Positions 56,098-64,000 of a stretch of 64,000 nucleotides of DNA are shown one piece after another; positions within the stretch are counted from its first letter, which is position 1, and every line of letters begins with the position of its first letter. A model generated the notes under the pieces. The model made no database searches. It was not told where the DNA came from and saw only the letters and a list, made by a program, of their open reading frames with translations. Location: assembly GCF_006717145.1 (NCBI RefSeq), contig NZ_VFQF01000002.1, positions 1,116,001 through 1,180,000 of the forward strand. Reading direction: 5' to 3'. Position numbers and translations under genes: made by a program. The stretch comes from Humibacillus xanthopallidus (GTDB lineage Bacteria; Actinomycetota; Actinomycetes; Actinomycetales; Dermatophilaceae).

Positions 56098-56266
56098 GCT
56101 TCCACAACTCGCTGACGAGCGACGAGCTCCTACGGAAGTTGCGCCAGCAGGGCATGCTCCCGAAGGGCGATTCTGTAAGGCATGGATCAGGAACATCCAT
56201 TCAACGGCATCCAACGAGAAGCGGCTTGGCAAGGCTCGGCCTGGACTCTCTGAGCTCAATGACTGA
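56082..56266 (+). pseudogene. frameshifted second copy of the HARE-HTH-like protein
   Basis: One frame gives LTSDELLRKLRQQGMLPKGDS up to about 56174; a different frame then continues CKAWIRNIHSTASNEKRLGKARPGLSEL to a TGA at 56264-56266. Together they align with the whole 54875-55108 protein (SEDLLRALRSDGLLPKGEDY, KGWIRNIHSAAVRDPRL). A single missing base near 56174 explains the break. It is divergent from endonuclease B and overlaps its first codons. Confidence 0.7.
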
Positions 56267-56390
56267 AGGCCCCGCTTGCGCTGGGGTCTGGAGCCGCCAG
56301 TGACGGCGGCTTGGTCTGGTGCACGGCCGTCCAACGCTCGTTGGCAGTGTGGACGCAACGGACCCTCGGCAAGGACGCGGCACCGACTGG

Positions 56391-57179
56391 CTACCTGCCT
56401 GGAGGGGCTGCCGAGTCGTCGGCTCCCGAGCGACTCGCAGGAAACTGAGGCAGCGACTCGAACTCCTCGGGGGCCGGTGCGAGCACGCGCTCAAGTCCAT
56501 TTCGCAATCGCACCCGTTCGGCGGCGCGCTCGGCGCGTTCCTTTGCTTCAGTGGCGTCGGCCTGAGAGTTGTACCAAGCAGCCTTGGTCTTCCCTGGCAG
56601 CGCCGCGAGAGCTCCTGGGCCCTTGAGCAGCGCCACAACGATGCCCAGAACCTTGCTGGTCTCCGTCCCGTACTCCGTCAACAAATGGAGCCACGTAGAG
56701 CCGGCCCGAAGACGTACTCGGGGTGGCGCTGCCAACTCAAGGCCAGACGAGTAGTCGCCTTGCTGAGGAAGTTCGCGGCTGTGATCCATGGCCACGACGA
56801 TGCTGGCGGCCTTGAACAGCTCGTTGAGGTCAGACATCAAATTGTCGAGAACTGATAGAGGGAGACCTGATTTGTAGTCCATCGGGGCCTCCGGCGTCCC
56901 TACAAATTTGAGTCGGACTGCGAACGGCCCCGAGGGCCTCTTCTGAGCCCCGACGGGGGCGCCAGACTCGGCGGCCATGCCGGGCGAATCCGGGACGAGC
57001 GTCTCGAGCGCCACCTCTGAACCAGGCTCGCTGGTTACTGAACGAACTTCCTCTGCGTCTCGCAGAGCCTCGTCCAAAGAGCCGTACACTCGGCTCCTCA
57101 TAAGGATCACGCCGCGTCGATCACGCAGCGCGAAGGCATACTTATCACCGACCCTGGCTACTGAGATTTTCCCAGCCAT
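56391..57179 (-). CDS. protein with YegP/DUF1508-like N-terminus, 262 aa
   Basis: The ATG at 57179 follows AAGGGGG by seven bases and opens MAGKISVARVGDKYAFAL, then a repeat-like segment (SRVYGSLDEALRDAEEVRS) as in YegP/DUF1508 domains. The rest has no known motif: a middle hydrophobic helix (LGIVVALLKGPGALAAL) and a charged helical C-terminus rich in Glu/Arg. The frame runs open through the upstream coiled-coil region, so a single longer protein is possible, but the ribosome binding site favours a separate gene. Confidence 0.55.
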   Translation of the reverse strand: MAGKISVARVGDKYAFALRDRRGVILMRSRVYGSLDEALRDAEEVRSVTSEPGSEVALETLVPDSPGMAAESGAPVGAQKRPSGPFAVRLKFVGTPEAPMDYKSGLPLSVLDNLMSDLNELFKAASIVVAMDHSRELPQQGDYSSGLELAAPPRVRLRAGSTWLHLLTEYGTETSKVLGIVVALLKGPGALAALPGKTKAAWYNSQADATEAKERAERAAERVRLRNGLERVLAPAPEEFESLPQFPASRSGADDSAAPPGR

Positions 57180-57743
57180 TCGTCCCCCTTCGTTGAGGGG
57201 ATGGTATTGGAAGTTGGCGCCGTGGACTGATCTCGCCGCCAACACGCTCCCCGGAGAGCGCAACAACTTCCCAACCCCCAGATCCTCAGGAGCGGAGCAG
57301 CCGAGGCACGCGCAGCGCCGGTTTCGAGCCCAGATCCCGCCGACACGCTGCCACGAACGCATCACGGTTTGCGGCCCTCTCCGTAGGTCCGTCTCCCCCC
57401 AACCGCTCGACTGCTCGAAGATATCCTCGGGTGCAAGGAGGTAAATCTCAGCTTCCGCATGGGACAGGTCGCGCCGGGCCACCTTGGACTGCTCCTCCAT
57501 TTCGGCGAGGCGGTCGCGCACGTACCCGGCCTCCGGGTGGTCTCCGTCGAACCCAGACCCGACGATCTGGGAAACTTCTTCCCTGGCTTCCGACAGCTCG
57601 ACGATGCTGTCGATGACCATGAGCGCTCGGACGTAAGCATCCCGCTGGTCCTGAAGAAAGCGAACGCGGTCCTCACGCTGGTTGCGGCGCCGCTCCTGAA
57701 CAAAGTCGAAGAGGGACTTCAGTAGAACCCCAACCACGATGCC
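57180..57743 (-). pseudogene. membrane/coiled-coil gene, 5' end split off by the ISL3 element
   Basis: The frame begins GIVVGVLLKSLFDFVQ, a hydrophobic helix without a start codon, then a long charged helix (RRRNQREDRVRFLQDQRDAYV...) up to about EIYLLAPEDIFEQ. The missing start is on the far side of the IS: removal of the IS and one 8-bp target copy joins a GTG at 59198 (reading M-P-L-V-N-A-L-A) directly in frame. The insertion is within the N-terminal membrane segment. It is therefore probably inactive. Confidence 0.7.
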
Positions 57744-57751
57744 CGCTAGGG

Positions 57752-59174
57752 CGCTCTCCGCATTTGAGCGGGGCGGGTGCTGATTTCATGCCGCGTGTCT
57801 CTGCCCTCGGGTGAGGGCGATGTGGACCATGATGCGCCGTCGGTAGTTGTCCATGTTGGTGAAGCCGCATCCGACACGCTTGGTCTGCTTGATGATCCGG
57901 TTGAACCCTTCGGTCCGGGCGTTGGTGACGTCCTCGGTGAGCGCGACGAGCACCGCCGGCCACCACGTCTCGATCGTGGTCGCCAGCCGGGTGGTCTCCT
58001 CCATGTCGGCGCGGGCCGCGGCGTCGTAGAAGTCGTACAGCCGGCGCCGGATCAGGTTCGGCTCAGACTCGGCCAGCAGCAGCCGGAGGCGTTCCTTGAC
58101 GGCGTGCGCGGCACCGATCTCGTTGGTCGGGTCCTCCGCAGCGAGGGCCGCGGTGAACCGGGCTCGCTGCCTGGGTGAGAGGTGCTCGTACCCGGTCAGC
58201 AGCAGCTGCCGCGAAGCCCACACCTTGTCGGTGGCGATGCCGCGTCGGCCGTGCAGCTGCCGGGTGATCCGTTGCCTGACCTGGGTGACCATCAGGTTCG
58301 CGAGGGCCACCAGGTGCCACTTGTCGACCGCGATCCGCGCGTCCGGCAGTGCGGTGCGGATCCCGGAGGCGTACGGCGCGGACGGGTCGATCACGACCAG
58401 CTCGACCCCGGCCCGGAACGCCGACGACTGCAGCGCGAGCCACTCGATCACGCACGCCCCGGAGCGTCCCGGGGTCAGGCCGAGCAGGCGCCCGGGGGCG
58501 GTCGGGTCGGCGTTGACGAAGGAGGTCATCCACAGGTCCGACCGCTTCCAACCAGCGTCTTGAAGGACCCAGCGCACCGAGCGGGCGCGGGTCTCGTCGA
58601 TCCCGAGGACCCGGGTCGGTTCCGGTTCCGGCAGCCACCGCGCCGCCAGTGCGATGAGTGCCCGGTGCGCGGTCGCCCACGCCACGCCGTACTCGCCCGC
58701 GACCTCGCTGACCGCACGGTTGCCCGACGCGATCGCCGAGCCGATCTTCTCCCGCAGCCTGCTCGTGAGCCGCGACCGTGCGGGCACAGCGCGGGACTGC
58801 TGCGTGAACGTGACTGTCCCGCAGCGCGTTTCGCGGCAGACCAGGCGCCGCTTGAGCCACCACAGCTCGGTCCGCTGGCCGGAGGCGGGCAGGTCCTTGA
58901 CCCGCACCAGCGGCCGTTCCTTGACCCTCGAGGTGAGCACTCCGCAGCCCGGGCAGGCGCCCTCCCGGTCGACCACCTCAATGACGATCATCACCGTGTG
59001 CGGGTCGATTCGTTCGAGCTGCAGGACGGCGAACTCGTCCTCCAGCCCGAGCAGCACTGACGTACCCTCGTTCATGCTCGTGGCCTCGCTGTTGTCGCGT
59101 TGTGAGAGACCAACAGCATGTCGGGGCCACGAGCCCCATCAACTACCAGGCGCCCCGCTCAAATGCGAAGAGCC
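57752..59174. mobile_element. ISL3-family insertion sequence, 1423 bp, complete
   Basis: Terminal inverted repeats of 23 bp (CGCTCTCCGCATTTGAGCGGGGC and GGCTCTTCGCATTTGAGCGGGGC as 57752-57774 and 59152-59174 reversed) differ at two positions. Both sides are flanked by the 8-bp direct repeat CGCTAGGG (57744-57751; 59175-59182), the size made by ISL3 elements. The single transposase gene is intact. The perfect duplication suggests a recent insertion. Confidence 0.93.
57786..59075 (-). CDS. ISL3-family transposase
   Basis: The 429-residue transposase has an N-terminal zinc finger (CPGCGVLTSR ... CRETRCGTVTF), a helix-turn-helix (VSEVAGEYGVAWATAHRAL) and a DDE core: VLGIDETRARSV, VVIDPSAPYAS, DARIAVDKWHLV and the C-terminal EGFNRIIKQTKRVGCGFTN segment of the family. 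No frameshift or stop, so the IS is probably active. Confidence 0.97.
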   Translation of the reverse strand: MNEGTSVLLGLEDEFAVLQLERIDPHTVMIVIEVVDREGACPGCGVLTSRVKERPLVRVKDLPASGQRTELWWLKRRLVCRETRCGTVTFTQQSRAVPARSRLTSRLREKIGSAIASGNRAVSEVAGEYGVAWATAHRALIALAARWLPEPEPTRVLGIDETRARSVRWVLQDAGWKRSDLWMTSFVNADPTAPGRLLGLTPGRSGACVIEWLALQSSAFRAGVELVVIDPSAPYASGIRTALPDARIAVDKWHLVALANLMVTQVRQRITRQLHGRRGIATDKVWASRQLLLTGYEHLSPRQRARFTAALAAEDPTNEIGAAHAVKERLRLLLAESEPNLIRRRLYDFYDAAARADMEETTRLATTIETWWPAVLVALTEDVTNARTEGFNRIIKQTKRVGCGFTNMDNYRRRIMVHIALTRGQRHAA

Positions 59175-59361
59175 CGCTAGGGCGTTCACCAGCGGCACCT
59201 ACCACCATGAGGTGCCTGCCGCTGCGTTGACTTCCGATCCCGTCATGAGCCGAGCGTAGGGGGGTGGACCGCCCGGCAAGCTTGAGGCCCCAGCGGGTGT
59301 CTATAGCGGCTGAGATCTGCGGGTAGTCCCAAGATCGATCATGAGCACGAATGGTCTCGTG

Positions 59362-59649
59362 CCAGTGGGTGCGGCTGATGTCGGGAATGACGACGTGCAG
59401 CCTGGAGCCGTCGTGGAGGGTCACATCGCCGAATGGGCTGCTCAGATCGACTCGGCGTCCACTGTGCTTCAACATGCATTCGACGAGGTCGTGCACGTCG
59501 TCTGCGGTGTGGATGGTCGGTGTGAGCTCAGCGGCCCCACCACGCGCAACGAATTCTTGCCGGAAGCCCTGATGGAGCTCTCTCTCGTCGACGGGTCGCC
59601 GGGTGGAGGACTGTTGGCCGAGCCGTCGGTCGGTGAAGACCGCGCAATC
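59362..59649 (-). pseudogene. TadA/CpaF (VirB11-like) ATPase N-terminal fragment
   Basis: On the minus strand, the frame after a TAG at 59650-59652 has no start codon but reads LHQGFRQEFVARGGAAEL, then VHDLVECMLKHSGRRVDLSS and GSRLHVVIPDISRTHW. This is the segment before the Walker A of TadA/CpaF secretion ATPases. The downstream sequence loses the family pattern, with only a possible trace (SGRHLMVVGAAG) at the Walker A position about 59200. The gene is truncated on both sides. Confidence 0.65.
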
Positions 59650-59698
59650 CTAAGGCCTGATCTCTACACCTAGATTCCGGTTCGGACGGAGCCCTCAC

Positions 59699-61888
59699 TT
59701 AGAGGAGGCCAACCTGCTCTAGCGCCGATCGCTGTGAGGCATCCCTCATGGTGTGACCGTGCTCCAGACTCTTGAGCACGAGTTCACCTTTGTCTCTCCT
59801 GTCCAAGTGGAAGGTTGACCACGTGTGGCATTCTGGGCAGACCCCTCCGTAGAGGAACGGGCGGATTAGGTGCCATCCGCCACTGCTATCCGAAATGTAA
59901 AGACTTCCAGCCTCGATATCATTTCTGCGGAGGACTTGAGACTCTAGGGGAACGATGGAGTGATCCCCCATCATCTGTCTGAACTTTACTTCGGACGTTC
60001 CCTCGAATGCATTGAGGCGGGTCGTCTCGACGCTGAGGAGTTTCAAGTCAGTTAGGAACTCGGCGCGCTGCATAAGCGCCTTGAGATCCTGATATGCGTC
60101 ATCCAGTTCGCTTGGCATCCGATCTACGGGTAGTCGTCTTAGATGAGCGTAGTCATTGCGCCTTTCGCTCATCCTCTTCCTCGACTGGGCGAGCGTGCCG
60201 GTGCGCTCCAGAAAGCCGCAGGCCGAAATAAGTGCCGGATCTAGGTCGCGACCGACAAACCGCGGCCCACTAAGCTCCTCCAGGATTGCGACCCAGTCAC
60301 CTATCCCTGTGCCTGACCGGCCGATCCTCAGTTTTTCCCTCACGGCGGCTACGGACTTAACCTGCTCGCCCGCCTCGAGAGCAACAACAAGACCAATCTG
60401 CGCAACGAAAGTAAGTAGCACTTCGTAGCACTCGAGTATCTCCCGATATGCGGCGTGTACATCCTGCCCGTCCAGTTGGGCCTCCATGGCACGCCATCGA
60501 TATGCAAGTGGGTGAGGGTATCTGGTTCTTACGGCGTAGCTGAAGTCGTCAAGAGCCGCGGCTCCCTCCACGCGCAACCTCAACAGCCTTCCGGCGCCCA
60601 CAAGCATCCTTCTGGCCTCCCTGGCATCTTGTCTATCAAACGAGGTGGCCAAGAGTGCGTCCGCCTCAGTCAGCCACGCATAGAGTCGCGCCGCCGCGGC
60701 GTCGATCTCCACAATGCTCGCTGCCAAACCGTCATCCGGGCGGGGTACTTGAATGTGCGCAAGATAATCGAACCCCTGCATCGACGATGGAATGTTGGCG
60801 CGCAGGGTTTCCTTCAGGAGGTCAGAGCCAAGGTAGGCGCGGATGATGCGACGATGGGCAGGGGAGAGATGCTGCCTTGGCCGAAGGGTAATTGTCCCTG
60901 ACGCGGCCTGAGAAGGAAGGTCCGAAACCCTGACGTCGATCACATGTAGTCCATGCCGGAGAGAGCCAGGTGACTTAGGGGAGAGGAGGAGGTCGCCCTC
61001 GTGCAACTCAATGACCTCATCCGCCCAGATCTCGAGGTCGGGCTGGAGGGGACGCTCCGTGCGGTAGGCCCGCCCGGTGCGGTCAACGTTCAGAACGTCA
61101 AGCGATTCGAGCCGGGCCGCGTCCTCCTGCAAGGCATCCTCATCCGCCGCACCATCGGTGGGCGGAGGTATCGGTCTCACAACCGAAAATAGATCGGTGA
61201 GGTGTTCCGACGAGCCAAATTCAGACAACGACTCGTTGCGCCGCCGCAGTTCGGGATCGTGAGTGTCGAATCGAAGGCTCGTCAGCCCGAGTTCCGGCTG
61301 GTCGATTACATATCCGAACGGCGGCATGGCCCCGTTCCGCCTCTTGAGGAGCTGGTCCAGTTGGCGACGTACCAACTTCGGCTCGTCCCCCGCGTCGTAC
61401 CGGAACATGCGCAAGACGTTTGGATAGTCGGATGTCACTGGGACAGACAGAACGGCGACCCTATGGCGTCTCGGCTCATGGGCGTTCAGCACTACCAGCG
61501 GTCGCCTCCCTGGCGGAACGGTGGATGGGCCGAGGTCGCCGTGGGATTCAAGACCGGTCCACGTGGAGACGACTACGAGCGGGTATTCGGACTTGGAGGT
61601 AAGCGCACTGAGCATTCGTGGAGAGGTGTGCGTTTTCGGGTTGTACACGAGCGGAGGAATGCATATCACCGGTCCAGACTCCAGCGCCTCGGTAATCGCG
61701 CTCAGGAATTCGCCGCGCCCCTCGATTCGAATTACGCGCGGGGAGTCTGGTACGTCGACGTTGAAGAACGCCGGCTCATGTCGCACGATCTTGGGTTCAG
61801 CGGCAGAATGACGCACAAGCATCTGTTCGCACAGCTGGATAAGGCTTGCCTCCAACTCGACTTTGCTCGTGTGCGAAGATGCCGTCAC
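59699..61888 (-). CDS. large unrecognised protein, 729 aa, with HsdS-like middle region
   Basis: The GTG at 61888 follows AAGGAG by seven bases. Three parts are visible: an alpha/beta N-terminal half (ESGPVICIPPLVYN, YPLVVVSTWTGLES), a middle region resembling a specificity/TRD domain (LHEGDLLLSP ... ITLRPRQHLSPAHRRIIRAYL ... IQVPRP, about 305-405), and a helical C-terminus with a CPEC pair. No ATPase or nuclease motif. It follows the DUF262-HEPN pair on the same strand after 190 bases, so it may be a third member of that module or an independent gene. Confidence 0.65.
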   Translation of the reverse strand: MTASSHTSKVELEASLIQLCEQMLVRHSAAEPKIVRHEPAFFNVDVPDSPRVIRIEGRGEFLSAITEALESGPVICIPPLVYNPKTHTSPRMLSALTSKSEYPLVVVSTWTGLESHGDLGPSTVPPGRRPLVVLNAHEPRRHRVAVLSVPVTSDYPNVLRMFRYDAGDEPKLVRRQLDQLLKRRNGAMPPFGYVIDQPELGLTSLRFDTHDPELRRRNESLSEFGSSEHLTDLFSVVRPIPPPTDGAADEDALQEDAARLESLDVLNVDRTGRAYRTERPLQPDLEIWADEVIELHEGDLLLSPKSPGSLRHGLHVIDVRVSDLPSQAASGTITLRPRQHLSPAHRRIIRAYLGSDLLKETLRANIPSSMQGFDYLAHIQVPRPDDGLAASIVEIDAAAARLYAWLTEADALLATSFDRQDAREARRMLVGAGRLLRLRVEGAAALDDFSYAVRTRYPHPLAYRWRAMEAQLDGQDVHAAYREILECYEVLLTFVAQIGLVVALEAGEQVKSVAAVREKLRIGRSGTGIGDWVAILEELSGPRFVGRDLDPALISACGFLERTGTLAQSRKRMSERRNDYAHLRRLPVDRMPSELDDAYQDLKALMQRAEFLTDLKLLSVETTRLNAFEGTSEVKFRQMMGDHSIVPLESQVLRRNDIEAGSLYISDSSGGWHLIRPFLYGGVCPECHTWSTFHLDRRDKGELVLKSLEHGHTMRDASQRSALEQVGLL

Positions 61889-62079
61889 AACATGCTCCTT
61901 TGATGGGGGAGCACGCGTCGAGTGCTCGGTGGCCTCATCGTATATCAGGCCGATGCGCTGATCAGGGCTTGTCGGATGCCTGGCAGGCGAGGGTCGACGC
62001 GGCTAAGGCGGGTGCTCGTGGCCGGCGCCCTATCGGCCGGAAGCGAGCCACCGTCCCAGCCGATTTGACCGCCGCTTCC

Positions 62080-62769
62080 CTAAAAGCGGGACCTTACACG
62101 CATGTCCCAGAGACGCATCTCGGGAAGGAGGCCCGAAAGGGTTCGGTCAATATCCCAGGGTGCCTGACTCGTCCTCGTCCGTGTTGCCGAGGTACTCCAG
62201 ACCGGGACTTTGATAGGCCCGAAGCCAGACGGTGCAATGTCTACCGGCGGCCTGCCGAATCGGGTCACTGGCCGACCGTGTGCAGTATCCCCGCGAAGGC
62301 CACCGAAAGAGTCCATGGAAGCGAGCCACACCGGGTCAAAATCGGACTCATGGAACCCAAGCGGTAGCAGCATGGCGAGGAGGTTTAGTCGTTTAACTCC
62401 GTTGTTCCCGTCGAGGCGACGGATGTACCAGGCGATGGCCGCCTTTGTCTCTTCCTCGACTGACCCGTGAACTGTTAAGTCGCCGCGAGGGAGGCTTGTA
62501 GCACAGGCATAGTAGTGCGTGGCAGCAATTGCCTCGAGCAGTGGCGATCGAACTCGCGACGTGCGCAATTTCCACAAGGAGGCGTAGACCGCCCGCCGAC
62601 TTAACTCCTCAAAGAAGAACTCGATTGCAGCATGGGTCGATACCAAATAGGCGTCGCCTATCAAGAGGTCTGCGTCACGAGCAACGGGTCTTGCTGGCGA
62701 CGAAAGTCGGCTCCTGAGGCGGTTAAGTGCGTTGTGTAGTTCATGATATGCAATTAGCGTGGCCATCAC
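62080..62769 (-). CDS. HEPN-domain protein paired with DUF262
   Basis: The 229-residue helical protein starts at an ATG that overlaps the DUF262 stop by four bases. It shows a HEPN pattern: an early all-helical part (DAYLVSTHAAIEFFFEELSRR) and later GLRGDTAHGRPV, which gives R-x4-H, the catalytic motif of HEPN RNases (about 154-159). HEPN proteins of the MAE_28990 type are known to pair with DUF262 genes. It is probably an RNase toxin or effector held by the DUF262 partner. Confidence 0.75.
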   Translation of the reverse strand: MMATLIAYHELHNALNRLRSRLSSPARPVARDADLLIGDAYLVSTHAAIEFFFEELSRRAVYASLWKLRTSRVRSPLLEAIAATHYYACATSLPRGDLTVHGSVEEETKAAIAWYIRRLDGNNGVKRLNLLAMLLPLGFHESDFDPVWLASMDSFGGLRGDTAHGRPVTRFGRPPVDIAPSGFGPIKVPVWSTSATRTRTSQAPWDIDRTLSGLLPEMRLWDMRVRSRF

Positions 62770-63959
62770 GGCATGTACTTCTGTGCGCTAGGCGCGCTTT
62801 CGCCAAGTTCCTTCCCCCAAATGCGCATCCTTGTGTGGAGGCTGGGTACGCTTTTGGTTGTCGATGTCAAGGCGGACTGGAAGTCAGGATCCGTCTTGCA
62901 GGCCTCTTCGAATCGCTGCCGCACCAATTCTGAGGTGTCGAGCGCTTGCCGTGCCACCTCAGGGTGCTGAAAGTAGAACGCCATGACGTCGAGGACGGCT
63001 CGATTCTTGCGTGACTCAAAACCCCGGGACGTAGCTCGTTTGAATGCGTCCTTTCCAAAGATTCTTAGGGTGGTTTCGATAGCAAGGTCAAGCCCGGACC
63101 CTACAGTTGTGACTTGTTCCGACACGCGACCCCAGTTCGAGTTAAACTCTTGACACGATTCGTCGAGAAACCTTCGAAGATCCCCCCGGTACTCTTTGTA
63201 TCTAAGGGTTAACGAGATGTGGCGCGTAAGAATCTCCGCATCTCGCATGCGGAAGTCCGGATTCTTGATATTCAGGAATTTCCGAATCGCACCGCTCTCA
63301 CTTGATGCCTGCATGACATAGTCCATGAAGGGGCCAGGATGGAGTGCTCGGCGCAGCTCCTGCGGCGATAGGCCGACTACGTTGCTGTTAAGTCGAAGGA
63401 AGGTTAGGTATAGAAGGCTCTCATTGGCCCAGCCCCGCAGTATGACGGCCCGAATCGCGGCGTTCTCGAGTGAGGCAGTGTGGTCCTCGAAGGAGTTGTC
63501 CGCTTGGAGATCTTCATAGGTCAGTCCATTCAAGTGCGTGAGGACATCTAACCCCGATAGGCGCATCGGTGGCCCATCCAAACCGGCAAAGCGTTGCAGA
63601 CTTCGAAGCCGTTGTTTTCCGTCTAGAACGATGAACCGTCCTCGGGTCTCTTGGCGTTCGGCAAGAATGACCTGCGGCACGGGAATTCCCAAAAGCAGTG
63701 ATTCAATGAAGCGAGACCGCTTCGTGACATTCCAGACATCTCTCCGCTGAAACGCCGGCTCCAAATCGAATCGTCCGCGACGCAACTGATCGACGATTGT
63801 ACTGACCGTCCAATCGGTACCCCAGGTTACGGTGGCATCCGGCCTCACGTCCGCAGCAAGGTCCCCCTCATCCACGTCGAGCGAAAGTTGGTCAGCCACC
63901 TCTTGGGTAGACACCGTGTACTCCTCTAGGTCGTCGGCTAGACAAGGGGAGTCTGCCAT
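62766..63959 (-). CDS. DUF262-family protein (GmrS/ParB-like)
   Basis: The 397-residue protein has the DUF262 motifs FDLEPAFQRRDVW (about 64) and FIVLDGKQRLRSL (about 109), with PVPQVILAE between them; these form the ParB/Srx-like NTP-binding core of GmrS-type proteins. There is no DUF1524 HNH nuclease at the C-terminus, so it differs from GmrSD. The nuclease role is presumably given to the HEPN protein, which overlaps by four bases. Base composition is visibly less GC-rich than the conjugation genes. Confidence 0.85.
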   Translation of the reverse strand: MADSPCLADDLEEYTVSTQEVADQLSLDVDEGDLAADVRPDATVTWGTDWTVSTIVDQLRRGRFDLEPAFQRRDVWNVTKRSRFIESLLLGIPVPQVILAERQETRGRFIVLDGKQRLRSLQRFAGLDGPPMRLSGLDVLTHLNGLTYEDLQADNSFEDHTASLENAAIRAVILRGWANESLLYLTFLRLNSNVVGLSPQELRRALHPGPFMDYVMQASSESGAIRKFLNIKNPDFRMRDAEILTRHISLTLRYKEYRGDLRRFLDESCQEFNSNWGRVSEQVTTVGSGLDLAIETTLRIFGKDAFKRATSRGFESRKNRAVLDVMAFYFQHPEVARQALDTSELVRQRFEEACKTDPDFQSALTSTTKSVPSLHTRMRIWGKELGESAPSAQKYMP

Positions 63960-64000
63960 CTACTCAGCCCGGTTGGCTCGTCATGTGCGCGCGAAGCGAC

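Larger units (their letters stand above)
6814..64000. mobile_element. integrative conjugative element, left part (right end not in window)
   Basis: The element starts at tRNA-Tyr and contains an integrase, an excisionase-like protein, a primase, a VirD4 coupling ATPase, a VirB4 ATPase, VirB6-, VirB8- and pilin-like membrane proteins, an NlpC/P60 wall hydrolase and a MobF relaxase. Together these make up integration, transfer and DNA-processing modules of a type IV secretion ICE. Several defence-like cargo blocks sit between them. The right boundary was not found, so everything past the relaxase (51661) may belong to this ICE, to a neighbouring island, or to both. Confidence 0.75.

Noticed and set aside
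62766..63959. GmrSD type IV restriction enzyme
   Set aside because: The DUF262 part is present but the DUF1524 HNH nuclease is not; the neighbour is a HEPN protein.

Overview
The window is high-GC DNA from an actinobacterium. The left 6.8 kb looks like chromosomal backbone of the Micrococcales/Intrasporangiaceae kind: an MBL-fold hydrolase, a HIT protein, groL with two CIRCE-type operators, a WXG100 protein, a DUF4031-Nudix protein, a YajQ-family protein and tRNA-Tyr(GTA). I infer the lineage from gene content and codon style, not from a marker gene.

From the 3' end of tRNA-Tyr onward the DNA is accessory. A tyrosine recombinase and a small excisionase-like HTH protein sit next to the tRNA. 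Conjugation genes follow: a long minus-strand run from 34160 down to 19599 with VirD4, VirB4, SCO6880-like, VirB6-like, VirB8/TcpC-like, NlpC/P60, primase and HNH products, and a MobF relaxase at 48461-51661. This is an integrative conjugative element (ICE). No second copy of the tRNA 3' end was found, so its right end lies beyond the window or has been lost.

The ICE carries at least five cargo blocks. (1) 9617-14574: a SARP-like NACHT ATPase, a SAM methyltransferase, an SDR and a cupin protein in one operon. (2) 14836-19360: a divergent operon with a small protein, a SprT-like zincin, a one-TM OmpA-domain protein, a four-TM coiled-coil protein and a matrixin-like secreted protease. (3) 37034-46488: a four-gene operon with an 1822-residue DUF1998-type helicase (Druantia DruE-like), a PD-(D/E)XK nuclease and two unrecognised proteins. 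(4) 52169-56266: a Vsr endonuclease, a C5 DNA methyltransferase, two different NotI-family endonucleases and a small winged-helix-like protein, with a frameshifted second copy of the last. (5) 59699-63959: a DUF262 protein overlapping a HEPN protein, followed by a large unrecognised protein.

The right third also shows decay: an ISL3-family IS with 8-bp target duplications has split a membrane/coiled-coil gene inside its N-terminal hydrophobic segment, and a TadA/CpaF ATPase survives only as a fragment. An Lsr2 homologue at 47557 may silence parts of the island. The best candidates for an undescribed system are the helicase-nuclease operon (3), the NACHT operon with its divergent zincin/OmpA partner (1+2), and the twin NotI module (4).
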